A stretch of DNA of 64,000 bases from Sweltsa coloradensis (GCA_024449915.1 JAMZAV010000644.1:231208-295207), one strand, 5' to 3'. Shown: positions 36,601 to 51,655, numbered from the stretch's first letter. Made by a program: numbers and translations. The notes: generated by a model not told the origin, from the sequence alone.

Positions 36601-39600
36601 CTTTTACAGCAAAATTTTACATTTTTGTGGCAACTCATTCCAAAGTAGCTTTCTCACCAATTGGTAAAAGTAAAACCCTTCTGCTTTTTGCACTCTAGAT
36701 GACACTTCCCTACCCACTTTTGCATTGTTTGTCAATATACTTCCCAAATATTTAAATTCATCTTGGATTCTATTGGATTCTAAATTGGAACAAATTTATT
36801 TGAAAGAATAGAAGAGATTGAACTAGTTGAAAATGGATTACCGGTAGTGTGACAACTGACAGTAAATAAACAGGCTCCATTGTATACACTACCTTTAAAA
36901 TGTGAGGAAAACTAATTCTTTAAATCTGTGCTTACAGTCGGCAGGAAGTAGCCAGGCTTCGAGCAGTCAGGCATCTAGCAGTAACACTGTTACTACAACC
37001 CAAGCCGGTCTCAAGCGAGTGCGTGACGTGGAGGGTGATAGCTCGACTGGAAGAGGGATGGAGGAGGAAGCTAGCATCGTCCCACAAGTAGGTCTATGTA
37101 GCAAACTAGTCATCTGGCAGAATACTAGGCTGCACAACCAGGACCCTTATTCTCGAAATTCGTGAAAATTCCCACCCATGTGAGTGAACGCACCAAATGC
37201 TATTCTCAAGATAAAATTGAGAACGAATTTTCCCACTCGCAAGGCTCTCACTGGGACCCTTCAACGAGGCTAGCCAATATTGCCCCGCGAACCACTAACC
37301 AATAGGATTCAAATAGTTTGAAGGCTGCTTTGTCACCCGGCCAATAGCAACCCTCCCTTGGTTTGTCTAACGGGACATGCTGCGCGGTGGGGGAAAGTGA
37401 TGTGATGCACTTGCTTGCTAGGTGTTGAGTTGAGTTTTGAGTTGCTCCCTCCTAGGCTACCCAAGCGCATTATGTATCAAGCTGACAAAATAACATGAAT
37501 AAAGTGAAGTAAATTCTAGGGCTGGGCAAAAAAATCGATATTTTGATATGATATCGATAATTGGAAAAAATTTCGATATCGATATTTGATTTCATATCGA
37601 AATATCGAAATTTAGAATTCACACAAAAATTGCTAAATTTCGAAATTTTGGTGGAGGTGCCGGGTAGGTAGTCTAAATTAAATTACCCTGGCTGGTGCAT
37701 TTGCTGGAGGTGCCGGGTCATAAAATGCGATTGTGAGATCGTAAATAGGTCTATGGTGACACCTTATCAACCCTATTTGGCCAAAATTATGAAAAATAAC
37801 ACAAAAAAAATTGAGAAAATTATTTTTGATTTTTTTTTTTTTTTTACAAACAATTAAATTTCGATTTTTCGATATCATATCGAAATTTTTCGTGTGATAT
37901 CGATAATTGAATGATATGTCACTCATAGCCCAGCCCTAGTACAGTAAGAACTCTCTTATCCGATCTCCGCTTATCCGATGTACCGTGTTAACCGAGCCGC
38001 CAAAAAAAAAAAAAAAGTTTTAAATACGTGAATAAAACATAAAAATTAGGGATGTGCGGGTACCCGAAAAACGGGTAATTTTCGGGTAGGTAAAATTACC
38101 CGACCTCGGGTCGGGCCGTCAATTCCTACCCGAAAAAGTCGGGTCGGGTAGAAGTAATAAAGAAACACGCCAATCTGCTCCTTTTAAACCTCCCGCTCAC
38201 ACGCCAAACGAACAGCTGACGTCGGAGCGGACCAATCGCTACGACGTGGGCGCGGCTATGCTATGATGCTGTGTCCTTGGCTCTTCCGGCGCTGTTCCCG
38301 CTGGAGTAATAGGCCCTACTGACCGTCATTACTCGTCTTCTGGTTATTCAACGCTAATAAAGGCATAAAGCAAGTTGAATATTACGTACGTGGGAGAATG
38401 GTGAAAAAGAAACAACGCTAATAAACATCGTCGAACAAAGTTGCAATTCATCTAGAAGTCCGATCTAGTGTGCATCGTTGCGCGCAGCAGAGCATTGGGC
38501 GGAGTCAGACCGAAAGGCTGGTGCAAACGCGCGATTTCGTCAGATGCATGGCTGGTACAAACGCATGATTTCGTCGGCCGGAAGAGAAAAATACGCGATC
38601 GCATCGGTTTTTCTTGGGGTTTTCGTATCGGAAATATTAGAAAACGATTGTTACGATATTATTTCCGAGAATAACAAACGATTGATGCAGGAAAACGATA
38701 ATAGCGGGGTTTCACTGTACTAGGCCTAGGCCTACTCAAGCAAAAGTTCATAAGACGCCGATTTGGAAGTACTTTGTGTCAACACAGCCCAGAGTGGCTA
38801 CCTGCAACCAATGCAAAACTGTTTTGTAGGAAATTTTTTTCTAAAAATGAATTCACAAATAAAAAATAAATTCACTACCCGAGCCCGACCCGAGGGTACT
38901 TCAATTACCCGAGCCGGAGGGTACTTTCAATTACCCGACCCGAGCCCGACCCGAGTTCAAAAACCACTACCCGCACATCCCTAAAAATAATTACAGACGC
39001 CGCGCCGCACTTTTTTAAATGTACTCGCATACATTTTGTAGGCATGCCTTACGAGTGAGTGCAAAGAAGATAGATCGGCGATATATCTCGACTTTCGAGC
39101 AGTGTGCATCAGTGTCACTGAGCATATAGAGGTCAGTGTGCGTCGCGCCCCTGCGCGTGCGCATACGACCCAACCATCTCGCACACAGCTGTTCAAAGAT
39201 GGTCGTTGTGGAACTAGATGCAATCATGTTTCAACCGATTCACGAAATTGCTGTTTTTGAGATTGTATTTTCGGAAAAAAACATTGCGCTATATTCGGAA
39301 CAATACGGTAAGCCTACATGATGCATTTTGTAGTTAGTGGCTTGTTTACAGGGTGCGTAGGGTAGGCTTGCGCCGACTAGTAAATTAAATATTTTGACAT
39401 CTACTTTCAACATTGTATTATCTCTATGCCGTTAACTTATTTATGAATGAGTGACTCAAGATAGGATCAAAGATGGATAGTCGCACTAGTTGTAGCACCC
39501 AACAAGGTTATTTCGAGTTTGAAAACTAATTTACTGGTAGTTGATTAACCTTTTATCAATTTCACTATCCGTTCAATTGATCACCTAACATTTTCAGTAC

Positions 39601-42600
39601 AATATCCCTTAATCTTTGTCGTGAAGTTGAGGTACTTACTTCTCCTCGTTGCCCATGTGTATGACCCACAATTAATTAATGTTTTGGAAGTTTTATTGAT
39701 TTATTTATTCTCTCTCAGACGAAACGGGTACGCGTGGTGGTGAACGCCACTCAGGAAACACCGTTCAAGAGCGCTGCGTCTGAGTCCGGCCTTGAGGTCG
39801 AGTACCAGGTACCGACATCGTCCCAGCGAGACCAAGAGGACGAGATTGTCATCCTAGACTCGGAGGACGAAGACGAGGAGTGCTGTGACGAGGGTGAGTG
39901 TAGAAGGAGGGTTGGCACCGATATTGGCACTAGGGGTGTGCGAGTAGCACATTTTGAATTCGAGTCGAGTATTCCTTTAAATTGAGTCGAGTATTCATTT
40001 CAAAATTTAATTTTTTTATTTAGTAGGTCCACTTGGAACACAACAATTTTTCTGTTGTAAACATATAAAAAATACATTATTGTATGTACTTTTATTAGGC
40101 TAATGAGGCCTTCCTTCCCTTTGAGCTGGTCAATTTTGATAAAATTATAATTAGGGTTGCCGTTCGATGTGAAAATCGTGATCGATAATCGGAGGCATCG
40201 AATCGATTATCATATCGAAATATATCGATATCATAGACCCAAATCGATTATCATATCAAATTCCAAATTGAGCCTAGGAAGCAGAAAAAACGCAAAATTG
40301 TAACACTAATACAAGAGATCATTAAGGATTAGAATGTTTAAAATAAAATTGAGGGCTGAATTTCAATTACACAGCCTATATTTTAATACGTCTTGACTTG
40401 CATCGGGTGTCACTGTTTACGTGTTCCAACAGTACGCGCATCTAGCGAGCGAGAGATAGTGGCGAGATCTCATCGACATTCCAGCTCACAGCTTTATCTC
40501 CTCCCAACCTCCTCGTCGTCGTTCTTTGAATAATAAAAAACTGCCACACTTGACTCATCTTGTTAGGCAGCGTCAGAAGTAATGGCAAATATCTTCTTTG
40601 GGTTTGGGACGGAAGAAACATCACGAATTCAATATAATTGGGCAGACTGACGCTAGAGAAGTTCACGCCACAACACGTCGAGCCGTACTGAACTGAATAC
40701 ATCGCAATCGGGCCGGGCGATGTTTTCGTATCGCCTTGTATCGCGCTGCGAGCGCATGCGCACTGGCGGCGGTGGGCGTGGCATTATACTTGAGCAGCGA
40801 TTGGCTACTCCGACAACCAATCGGCGCGTTGATACGACAGCGCGGCATTTTTAAGCATGGTAAACCGCGAAAACATCGATGTCACTATTTAAATCGATAA
40901 TCATATCATATCATATCAAAATACTTGAATCGATTATCATATCATATTACTGATATCGATAATCGATCGATATTTCGATTATCGACGGCAACCCTAATTA
41001 TAATATTACAGTATGTTATCTTATCTATAGTTCCTGACCCCATTACAATACTGCTACGATGTTTTAATCTGGAAAAAAAAACTCCAAATTCGCACTCGCA
41101 TTATAATATTCGCGGTCTAGGCATCTCCAATGCTATTTCAGCACATTTGAATATTCTGCGCCCTTGAATGGAACTAGTTACAGCAGAGTATGTAAAGAAG
41201 TTTCCCTAATCTTCTTTATCGACTCTAGTTCTAGCGATGGTCGTTGAAGCGCGCTACGCGTTTGCTCTGGTTCTTTTCGTTCCCGTCCAATATCGAGATT
41301 GAGCGATCAACATATGAAAAATGTTTAGAAATTCACCATCATTAGGCCTCCCCCTAAGCCCTACCTATCATAAATTTTCCATGTGCAAGCTTAAAAACCA
41401 GGCATTTTGGCAAAGCCATCTCCAGAAGTTGGCAAGGCCCTGGCTTATATCTGAAACAATAAAAAATATTACAAGTATCAGATACAGCGCATTCTTGTCT
41501 TAAAATGTCCAGGGATTTTTCTGATATATGTGACATATGATTATAGAGGGACACCTATTTATGGTAAATAAAACCACCAGAAAGCGGTACAATAATTATT
41601 AAAAAACCGGTGCAAAAAGTCGGTGTTATCAAAACTCAACAAAAAGCAGTGAATAAATTTTGTAATTTGCACGTCACTGTTTGTCAATCATGCATTTTGT
41701 AACGTAAAAATTTATTTTATATACTATAAACTAGAGGCATGAAAATTTAGCGTTTTAGGTTATTGATGCTAAATCAGCGAGTATAAGATCTTAAAAACGC
41801 TACAAAATGCTAAATTTACTGAAAATAAGGTTTACCTATTCCAATTAAGAATTGGTTTAGCATTGTATTCTAACGTTTAAAGTGACTACATTGAATTGAA
41901 ATGTTCATATAAAGCATAATTTGAATTCATTCCCCTTTAAAAATACAAGAAACTCCCCACATTTGGGGTTTTAGTGGAAAGAAGAAAATTAATGCTACAA
42001 AATGCTAAATTTGGAAAAATTAATGCTAAATATTCAGAATATAAATGCTATTTTTTCATAGCTCTAACTATAACAAGAATGTAATGGAAGACACTCTAGA
42101 CTTAGGCTAGGCTGATGCCAAAATAGTGTCGGTGCGCAAGGGCACCATGTGGAAGCAAGAGCATCGAGTCTGAGTGCATCTCTGCCTTACCAGTTTGCTG
42201 TCGGCGTGAACACTACTAATAAGCGCGTCATATGGAATATTACGCCTCGACTTTTTGTACGTTCTCGAAACATTTCGAGACCCAAGCAGACTCGAGCAGG
42301 ACTTTGTTCTTGATCTCATTTAGAAATTTAGAGACTTGCAGAGCCCTAGTAATTTGACTGGTACATTTACTGACTGCCAAAGTCCATAAACCGTAAGTTA
42401 TCTCTTAAGAAAGTCTGTCACCCGCCATTATGTGTTTTGTCATGGCAAGCCCTCACCTCTTCTGGTAATATGGTGGTATCCTATCCCACTCCCGTGATCC
42501 AACACTATTTTCTACATCGTAATGAGAATCGCTCGTGTGCGTTGCAGTGATCCCTGATGACGGCAGCGGAGCAATAGAAGCCGACGACGACGTTGAGTTT

Positions 42601-45600
42601 GAGGAGGAGGGCGAAGCGGACAACGGAGGCGTCTACGGCATGGAAGAGTACGACCGCGACGAGCAGGACCTTGCGGAGTACGATGTCGAGGGGCCGGACA
42701 TAGACGAGAGCACTCCCGAAGATAACGAGGTCGATATCGCGGACGATAGTAACGAGGTAGGTCTTCATTAGACTAGCACTAGAATTTTCTATACAAAATA
42801 AGACAATTTTTTGTCTTGTTATGCCCAAAAGATTTGAATGGGCAATTAAAATCAAAATTTCATTTCATTTATAATATAATTATTATCTAAGAACATTCTT
42901 TTCAGCAACAAGAATTTTCAAAAATATTCTTTTCAACAAGAATGTTTCAATTTTCAAAAATATTCTTTTCAACAAGAATGTTTACTTTGACATGTTGCTT
43001 TATAGAAGAAATACTACGGAACTTGATGGTACTTTTAGTTTTTGTCTATACATTATATCTTTGTCGACGGAGATAGTTCTTAACCGCGCTTGTCAAATAT
43101 TAATTTTGTCCGTTTGCACTGTGCAAGGACAAGACGGGTGTGCAATATCTACGTCACGTCACTATTAGCAGATGTGCTCAATTCCACCAGTATTATTGTT
43201 AATAGATCTTCTTCTTTTCATATGCCCACATTTTTGGCTTACTGGGCCATCATGCATTTTCTGGTTTTCCAGTAGAGACCGGCAGTGGCGGATACAGGGG
43301 GGGGGGCGGTGGGGCGATCGCCCCCCCCCCCCATGATTCTTAAAAAAAAAAAAATGATTTTATTATTTTATTGTGCACGCACCAAATGCACTCTAAAAAC
43401 CTGATTTTCTAAATTTTCGCCTGCGGCGCTATTTATTTAAAACTCCCAATAAAAATCATCTTCCATTTATGTTGTCAGAAATAATCAGTTTGCCTCTGAA
43501 ATGTGTCTGCATCAGTGTACTTCGATTTATTAAGTTGTCCTATGTGAATCGTTTTTTAACTGAATAGGATAGACGTTTAATAAATAAATAAAATGATGAA
43601 TTGAAAATAAGATCAAATGTTTAAAATAATGTTGCAATCTAGGCCAATGCTGTATATTGTAAGCTCGACATAACGACAAAACAAATTGGTGCACATAAAC
43701 TACATTGTTTCCGTATTACATTCCGCCCACCACTTTTTTCTAAAACGCACCAAATGCACTCTAAAAACCCGATTTTCAAAATTTTCGCCTGCGGCGCAAT
43801 TAATGGGGGGCAGAGCCCCCCATACCCCCCATGCATCCGCGCTTAGTCCCTTTCCCACGACTGTACATGCACACGCAAATCGCCCCCCCCCATGATTATG
43901 TCCTAGATCCGCCACTGGAGACCGGTATTATTGATTCATTCTACATACCGGTGTTCATAAAAATATTTTATTGTTTACATTGACGGGAAATCCCAGGGTT
44001 GTGATGTTTATGTTCTTTAATAAAATTTATTTTATATATGGTTGTATAATGTTTTCTACTCTGCCGCTCTCCTCAGGTTCCCAACCAGTCCGAGAGTGTG
44101 GTGATGGACTCCTCAGGCTCGTCCACCGACGTGATCCACCCCCCGCAGCAGCGCCACCCAGAGGCAACAAGCAGCAACACCGCGGGCAGCGCAACGGACT
44201 CTGGCAGCGCAGGCGTCGGCACTACGCAGCAGTCGTTTGCTTCGTTCGGAGGGCGAGGCCGCTCCGTTCCGCCGCTAAGTCGGCAACAGCAGCAACTCTT
44301 GTTGACGGTAAGCATACGTATGCTGTTTTAAAGTTGCCAAATACTTTGTGAAGTATCAAGTAGGGATAACAACGAGTACCCATTACCCGCCCGACAGAGT
44401 CGGGTACGGGTTCGTGTTTCCAGTACCAGTTTACCCGCAAACCCCGGTTCCGGAATTGAGGTGTCACATTGTAGACCGAAGACTAATATAAACATGCGCT
44501 TTCCCTTTCTTGTATCTTTTGTGCTTGGCAACATTTTTCTTTTGATTTATAATGTCCTTTGTTAATGACGTCAACTTGTAGCAGTGTGCTTCGAGTACCG
44601 TATTGGGCCAAATATTGCACAATCTCGAATATAACTTGACCTCCAATTTAAAAGTATTCGAGAATAATTTACTATTGGTATTCGATTCGAAACTCGAATA
44701 GTAACTATTCGAATTTCCGAAGTATTCGAATTCCCGAAGTATTCGATTTGAAATTCCCGCTAGTATGCAGGAAACTACATTACCGATCGACGCACCCTAT
44801 CGTCAACTCCGCGCAACGTGTTTCAGCGGTCGTACCAACCAAACCAAGCTGTACCAACTTCGACAAACAACAGCATCTGATATCACCGTTGTCACGACGT
44901 CGTTGAACGTAAGAAATTACTCCGAAAACGTGATGCAAACCTCATCTTTCTTGCGAAAAAGTTCTAAACATGGTCTTTTCTCGGGTAAATGCTCATGTAA
45001 AAACCCGCATAGGGCTCTCGTGCTTACAGATTACGAAGAAGAAGCGGGCCTTGAGCCCGAAACGGACATGGGCCTAGCCTAGCGCTACCCGCTTCAAAGT
45101 CTAGGCGTAGGCCCTAGCCTACGGCAAAAAAAGTGCGATTTGGTACTTATTCAACCCAAAAGAGAACGAAGCCGAATGTATGCATTGCAAAAAAAATTAA
45201 AAACCCCCACAGGTCAGAACAACGAACATTGTTTTTAATTCCCTGTGCTTTGCACAATGCTAGGCCTAGGGCCTAGGCCCCGAGCCTACCTAGACCTAGG
45301 CCCACCTAGACCTAGGCCCTAGGCCCACCTAGACCTAGGCCCTAGGCTAGCCTACTTAGGCCTAGGCCCTAGACTAGCCTACCTAGGCCAACCTGCCTAG
45401 GCCTAGTGCTAGGGGCTAGGCCTAGCCATTGAATTTTGCCAAGGCTAGCCTAGGGTAGAGCCTAGACCTAGGACCAAAGATCCTATTATTAATTAATAAT
45501 ATTAATATTAATAGCCATAATAAATAAAACTTAAAAACAACTAAATGTTTATTTTTATGTGTGCGCACTGTTTTGACAACTATTCGGTATTCGACTTCGA

Positions 45601-48600
45601 TATTCGACTTTTTTACAGTGTACTATTCGATATTCGTATTCGAACTCAAAAATCACTATTCGCACACCCCTAGCTTTCTTGTATCTTTTGTGCTTGGCAA
45701 CATTTTTCTTTTGATTTATAATGTCCTTTGTTAATGACGTCAACTTGTAGCAGTGTGCTTCGAGTACCGTATTGGGCCGAATATTGCACAATCTCGAATA
45801 TAACTTGACCTCCAATTTTTCGGAATCATTTCAAGAAAAAAAAAATCAAAGAAAATCAAAATGTACCATACAAGAAACTTTTTTAATTCACAAATCAATG
45901 AATTAATGACCTAAAGTTTCGCTCTTACAACAAAACATTTTGAACAATGTTAGGGCCTAGTCCTATGTTTTTTAACAGTGTTGGGCAAAGCACAAGCTCA
46001 CTCAAATGTATGCTCATTCCCTGCTTGGCCGAGAACAGTTGATTAGTCCTACCCTGCATGGCAGTGAAGGTGTTGATAAAAAATATAAAAAAGATTAATT
46101 CAGTATGAGAATCCTGCAGGATGATAATAAAACAAACGCAAACAAACAAACAAACAACCTCGAATAAATACGATAAGCTACCACTACCAGTGTTAACCAT
46201 GAAATGTTTGTGTCTTGTCTGCAGCCCCAGAGCTATGAAGACCAGGGCGACGACAGCATCGTACCGAGCACGCCCACCCTCTTCGTGCCGCGTCGCACGG
46301 ACGGTTTCGGCGAGGCTGTGAGCTCTCCGCAGGTTCCCCAACAGGGGAGGTTCACCTTCTCCGAGACCAACCCTCCCGGCGGGGCAAGGTCGGGCATCGC
46401 TCAGGTGGCTTCCGAGGGGATGGATGACACTCGCATGGATCTCACTCAGCTGGATGAGGGGACGGGAAGGAGTGTGCCCACTACACCACTACTGCCGCAA
46501 GGTCAATACAACAGACACACTTTTATTTACATTTCAAGGACCCTAAAAATCTCACTTTGAATTATAAGGATTTTTTATTAGGCCCTATACCCAAAGCTTC
46601 TCTAGGGACTTCGTCACTCGTTTGAATTAAACTGAAATTTGAATAAGTGAGGGTCTAGGAACAAATGACTGAGAACAACAATTTTATTTTGGATCAATAT
46701 CTCAATTTTCTGTGAAAAAATATTTTTTGACTAATATAAACAGGGGCGGATTTCATGAGCGGCAAGGCCGGGGCCCAGACTTGCCACCCATCGATTACAA
46801 TATTTGTCTTTAGCATTTTTTCAGTCTTTGTTGAAATTTTCAATGACTGAGAATGATTGAAACAGATTACCTGACGAGATTAGTACGATGGTTCTACAAT
46901 AACGACAGGTTGTTACTTGTTGGAAAATAAGGGTAGGGTAGTCCCCCAAGCAGACTACCGACCGATTTCAGTCAGGCAAGCAATCTACGACGCAATATTG
47001 GCTTCAAAATTTAACCCTTATTCATGATTGAAATTCGCCTGAAAACGTTTTTTAGTCCACCTTACAACTTACAAGGGCACTTCTCCAAAAAATCTTGCCT
47101 ACGGCAATTAAGCCTCCGGCGGCTGGGGCTATGCTCCGGCGGCTGGGGCTATGCTCCAGCCAGACCCCAGACTTAAGCCCAATGCCAACGGGGCCCTTTT
47201 TCTTAAATCCGTCCCTGAATATGATATGGAACAGATATTTTAAGACTTTTTTGTCGTTTACTTCTCTAATAAAATTAGGGCTGTGCGAGTACTCGAATAT
47301 TCGAGTACGAGTCGAGTTCACGGCGAGTTCGAACAAATTCGAGTTTCATTTATTTTGAACTCGAATATTCGAACGTCGGTAAAAACAGCATTTTCATTTA
47401 CCGACCCGTCAAAAGTTACGTGTTTCTTCCGTTAGATAGCAGCATACGCGGCAAAGTTCGTGATACACGATAGTCGAACTCCTTCTGACGTGAAACTCGT
47501 TATGATTGGCCGGCTGAACTTTGCGAGATCCAATTGGAGCTAGTCATACGTCACATGCGAGCGTTGATTGGCTGTTTTTGTGAAATAATTCACGTCTACC
47601 GTGTATCACCACTTTTGTGTCCGAGATGTATGTTGACAACAAAAATGGCCACGATTCACGAGGCGAGAGCAGAGCAACCAGATGATTCGTAAAAATTTGC
47701 GGCGGACTAGGCTAGGCTTAGGCGTAATTTCTTCTCTAAAGCATAGGCCTAGCATAAAATACAATTTTGAAATATTCATGAGATGGAACACTTGTCACAA
47801 TGCAGGTAAACATTCAAACAACACTGCGTGACAGTACCATTGACAACAGGTAGGGCCTAGTAGCACAGTACAATTGCTAGTAGGCCTAGCCTAGCCTAGT
47901 TGCCAGGATTTCTTCTGGTCAAGATTAGGCCTAGTATATTTTACCGATCTTAGGCCCTAGCTAGGCTTACAAACTCACATTGCCATACCAAAATGCACCC
48001 AGCACTAGACCTAGCCTATGGCACCCTTCAAACCAAGGTTAGTTGTAGGCCTAGCTAGGCCCTAGGTCTCCATAACCAAAAATATTTAACCCAGAAGGTA
48101 GGCCTAGGCCTAGGCTTTAAAACTGAAGAATTTGTTTGATAGGCCTAGTAGAAAGTCTGAAAAAAAGAATACATTTTCTCAATTTGGAAATAAACTCGAT
48201 TTAAATATAAATAAAATAAATATCTATAAAATAAAATAAAATAAAAAAATAATTAGTCCCAACATCATTATAAATTAATTTTTAAATGAACTCGAATTGA
48301 ACTCGAAAACCGAACATTTGACTGAACTCGAACTCGTACTCGACTCGAATTGAAATCTCCCGTTCGCACAGCCCTAAATAAAATCCTTTATGTGTACTAA
48401 TGATTGCACCACTAGTTTGAGATGTCACTATAACTTGTTATCTGACCTCGGCCTCTAGCATCCGTGTTCTCTGCGGATGCCACGGTGGAGATGTCAAGTG
48501 AGATCGGTCAGAGCATAAGCGAAGTTCCCGAGCGCTTGACCCAAGCTTCGGAGGCGAGTCAAGTTCCGAGCAGTGCCATCCCGGCTATCACCATCACCGC

Positions 48601-51600
48601 AGCCAGTGAGGAGATAGACAGGACTTTGGAGGAGGTGCCTTTATTCGGCGATCAATCTCCAGGTAAGGCCGTCTTCCTTTGTAGTAGTTTACGACATGCA
48701 ATTCAGGATTGGTTAGCATTTTGAAGCCATCCAATCCAATTAAAAGCCTCACACAAGCTAAACCTACAGAAGGATCGTATTTACTACTTGATTATAGGCC
48801 GCCTTTAAGTAATGGCCGCCGCCCCCCCTATTTTGACCACTGAAATTTTAAACAATGTTAGTAAATACTAGTGACATGGCTTTGCGTAATGGCCTTACTT
48901 TTTAACTTGATATTTTAAAATATACCTGAGGCCTATATTTGCATACAGTATATTACTAAAAGTGAGATTAGATTTTGTTAAAAATATATGGGATAATATG
49001 GAAATCAATCCAGAAATTAAAATAATATAGCGGGGTGAAAGATGTTCATGTATTGTATTGAGTATCATATAGTAAATGCCTAAATGGACCCGCTATCGAT
49101 ATTGAAAAAAATATCATTGAACGTCACTAGGCCTAGTTAATTGTAATCATATTAAATTTCTTCTGTAGTTTAAAACTTTTAATCACATTTTTCTAATGTG
49201 GCTTGGTTTGTGCAGCTGGATCTGTTTTACATCTAGACTGCCCTAGTATCTCGGAAGGGTCTACCTCGTCAGACAATCTGAGTGCTGCATTGGACAGCGC
49301 CATTGACGCCGGATCAGGAGATGGTACGTACAATGATAAGATTTACAAAATATTTGGTTAGGGAAAATATTAAAATTGATCTTTGAACTTCTTTACTATT
49401 ATGCCTACTGGGCTTACATCCAAAATCATCAATTATCATATTATATTAATCATCATCCTAAATTTTTTGTTTTCTCTAGTCATTGTTGTGTTTATTTTAT
49501 CTCGTAAATAGCTATACTTATTCATTTTTTGGATGTTTTATTAAAAACTTCATTTGTTGTTGGGGCCTAGTACTAGTAGGCCTACATTATTTTAATATTT
49601 TTTTAGACTAGTTGTTTTAATCTTTTTCTTTCCACCTCCCTTGATGAACACTCGTCCTGTTGCAGGCGTGAGCTCCGAGGGAGAGAAGGCCCAGCCTGTG
49701 AAGGCGGAGGACGAGGGTCGGGAGGCGGTGGCCTCTGAACGCCCGTCGGGCAGCAGCGTAATCCGCGGTAACGCCAAGGCCCGGCGCTCTGCCCGCGGAG
49801 CTCCGTTCCGGGGGGCTAGGAGCGGCCGGGGTCCCACCAGCCGGACCCCCATCGTATGGGACCAGCCGGGGTCCACGCAAACACAGTCGACACCACCCCC
49901 ACAACAGATGCAGAGAAGTGAGTTGAAGCCTCGAGTTGAGATTTTGTTTTGAGTACCTTGATGACCTATCCCAAGTCAAGACCATACACTCGGTCAGCCC
50001 TGCTCTAACTAAGCTTGCTTGCCTTTTATTTTAATCAAGTCAAGTTCATGTCCACCAAAAACGTATTTAAGCATGTTGTTTTATAGTGGTGTGCGAAAAA
50101 GGATTATTGATTATTTAGACGAGACGGAAAGTGGAATTTCCGAATTTTGTATGATAAATTTCGGGAAATGCTACAAGATAGGAATATCTGTAGAGATAAA
50201 TTGGCAATACCTATTAATTGAACATCTTAAATAACATCACTAGTGAAAATTGATTGATGAAGAAAGGGTGATCTAGAAATACTCATTTCATGGATGTCTT
50301 TTGGAACTTCCAAGTTATCGCTTGAAATTCATTTCTATAGATCCCTACAACATTGTTGCCGACAACAATCCGCCAGCTTTGCTCCCGTAAGTCACTGTAT
50401 CATGAGGTAGGTAGTTAATGGGCACGGATTCTAGCACAACGTTTTAGTCATGGTTTGCGTGAAGAGCGTAGTATGTTTACAAGGATGGAAAATCCTAGAT
50501 TCCCAAAGAAAACATTGTGTTTAATGTTTTACTGCCCTTACAAAATGTCAACCCAAGCTCACTCTACCCCATTTAGTTACTGTCTCTTTTATCCCAAACC
50601 TTGTGTCCAGTGACCTATTATTATTTTTGTTCCTCTGAATACAGGAAAGAGGATTATAAAAAAGGTCAAGCGTTGGCTTGCAAATAAAGCAGCAAAATTG
50701 GACTGAGAAATGATATGGAATATTTTGCTAATATATGTAAGTTGTGTCAGAATTGAATTATGTAGATATCAACTGCATATTGCCAGTGCTTTGTGTTTGT
50801 GCCTTGTAGTCATCTTTGTTGAGTTGCATTTTGTATTTGAGATTATGGCAGCATAGTAGTACTGTAAGCTTGTTGCTGCAATTGGCATGGTTGTAGTACA
50901 TACTTACTTATAAACAAGAATAAAATAAGTATATTATAAAAGTCATTTTCTTTCTCTCTTGAGTGAACAAGACCTCGTGTAGAAACGTCTCGTGTTTTTC
51001 TGTGTTTTGTATATATTTATGTTACTATTCTTTAAGAAACTCAACAGCCACCATCACTTTTCGAAGGGAAGCTGTTGGATCCTATCTCACACCAAAATAA
51101 TATATTATAAAAATGTTAATAACATTAACTAAAGCGTCCGATCTACGTATCGTCGCATGCCTACAGAGAAAAAAACAAGTGATTCACATTTTAAAATGAA
51201 GCGTGGGCCTCGGGCCTCTCATCTAGATTCTAAATAATTATATAGAGACAAAAATATGAAAGAGCTACACAGTTTAGATTTGTTTTAAAATATTGGTCCC
51301 GTTTGGCCACGCAAAATCTGTAAATATCGATGAACAATATACATCCTATGTATGGACGATATATGGGAAAGCTCTCTTCACAAATTCTTTTTGGAGAATT
51401 GTCTCTCAAGGTGAGCACTTGTTTTCTTAACTTTCAATGGCGCGCGACGCAAGAGGAAAGAAATCTTATCTAGAGAAAGGGAATCTTTATGGTTCGGAAA
51501 GTTTTTTCCATGAAAATAAGATTTGAGATACAATGAATGATATTGATTGGATGAGCGCAGCGAGCGTAGCGAGCGAAGCGAAAACTTCAATTTCACTGAC

Positions 51601-51622
51601 CCCCAAAAAATTTAGCTCCAAT

Positions 51623-51655
<33 letters not shown>

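Noticed and set aside
43971..44351. 126-codon open frame over exon 15
   Set aside because: It is a different frame from the TPR-like exon 15 and crosses both splice sites.
44505..45818. LTR retrotransposon with 145-base LTRs
   Set aside because: No TG...CA ends, primer-binding site, polypurine tract or gag/pol coding between the repeats.
49592..49985. Two - strand open frames over exon 19
   Set aside because: They mirror a GC-rich exon with strong + strand similarity to TPR and span both of its splice sites.
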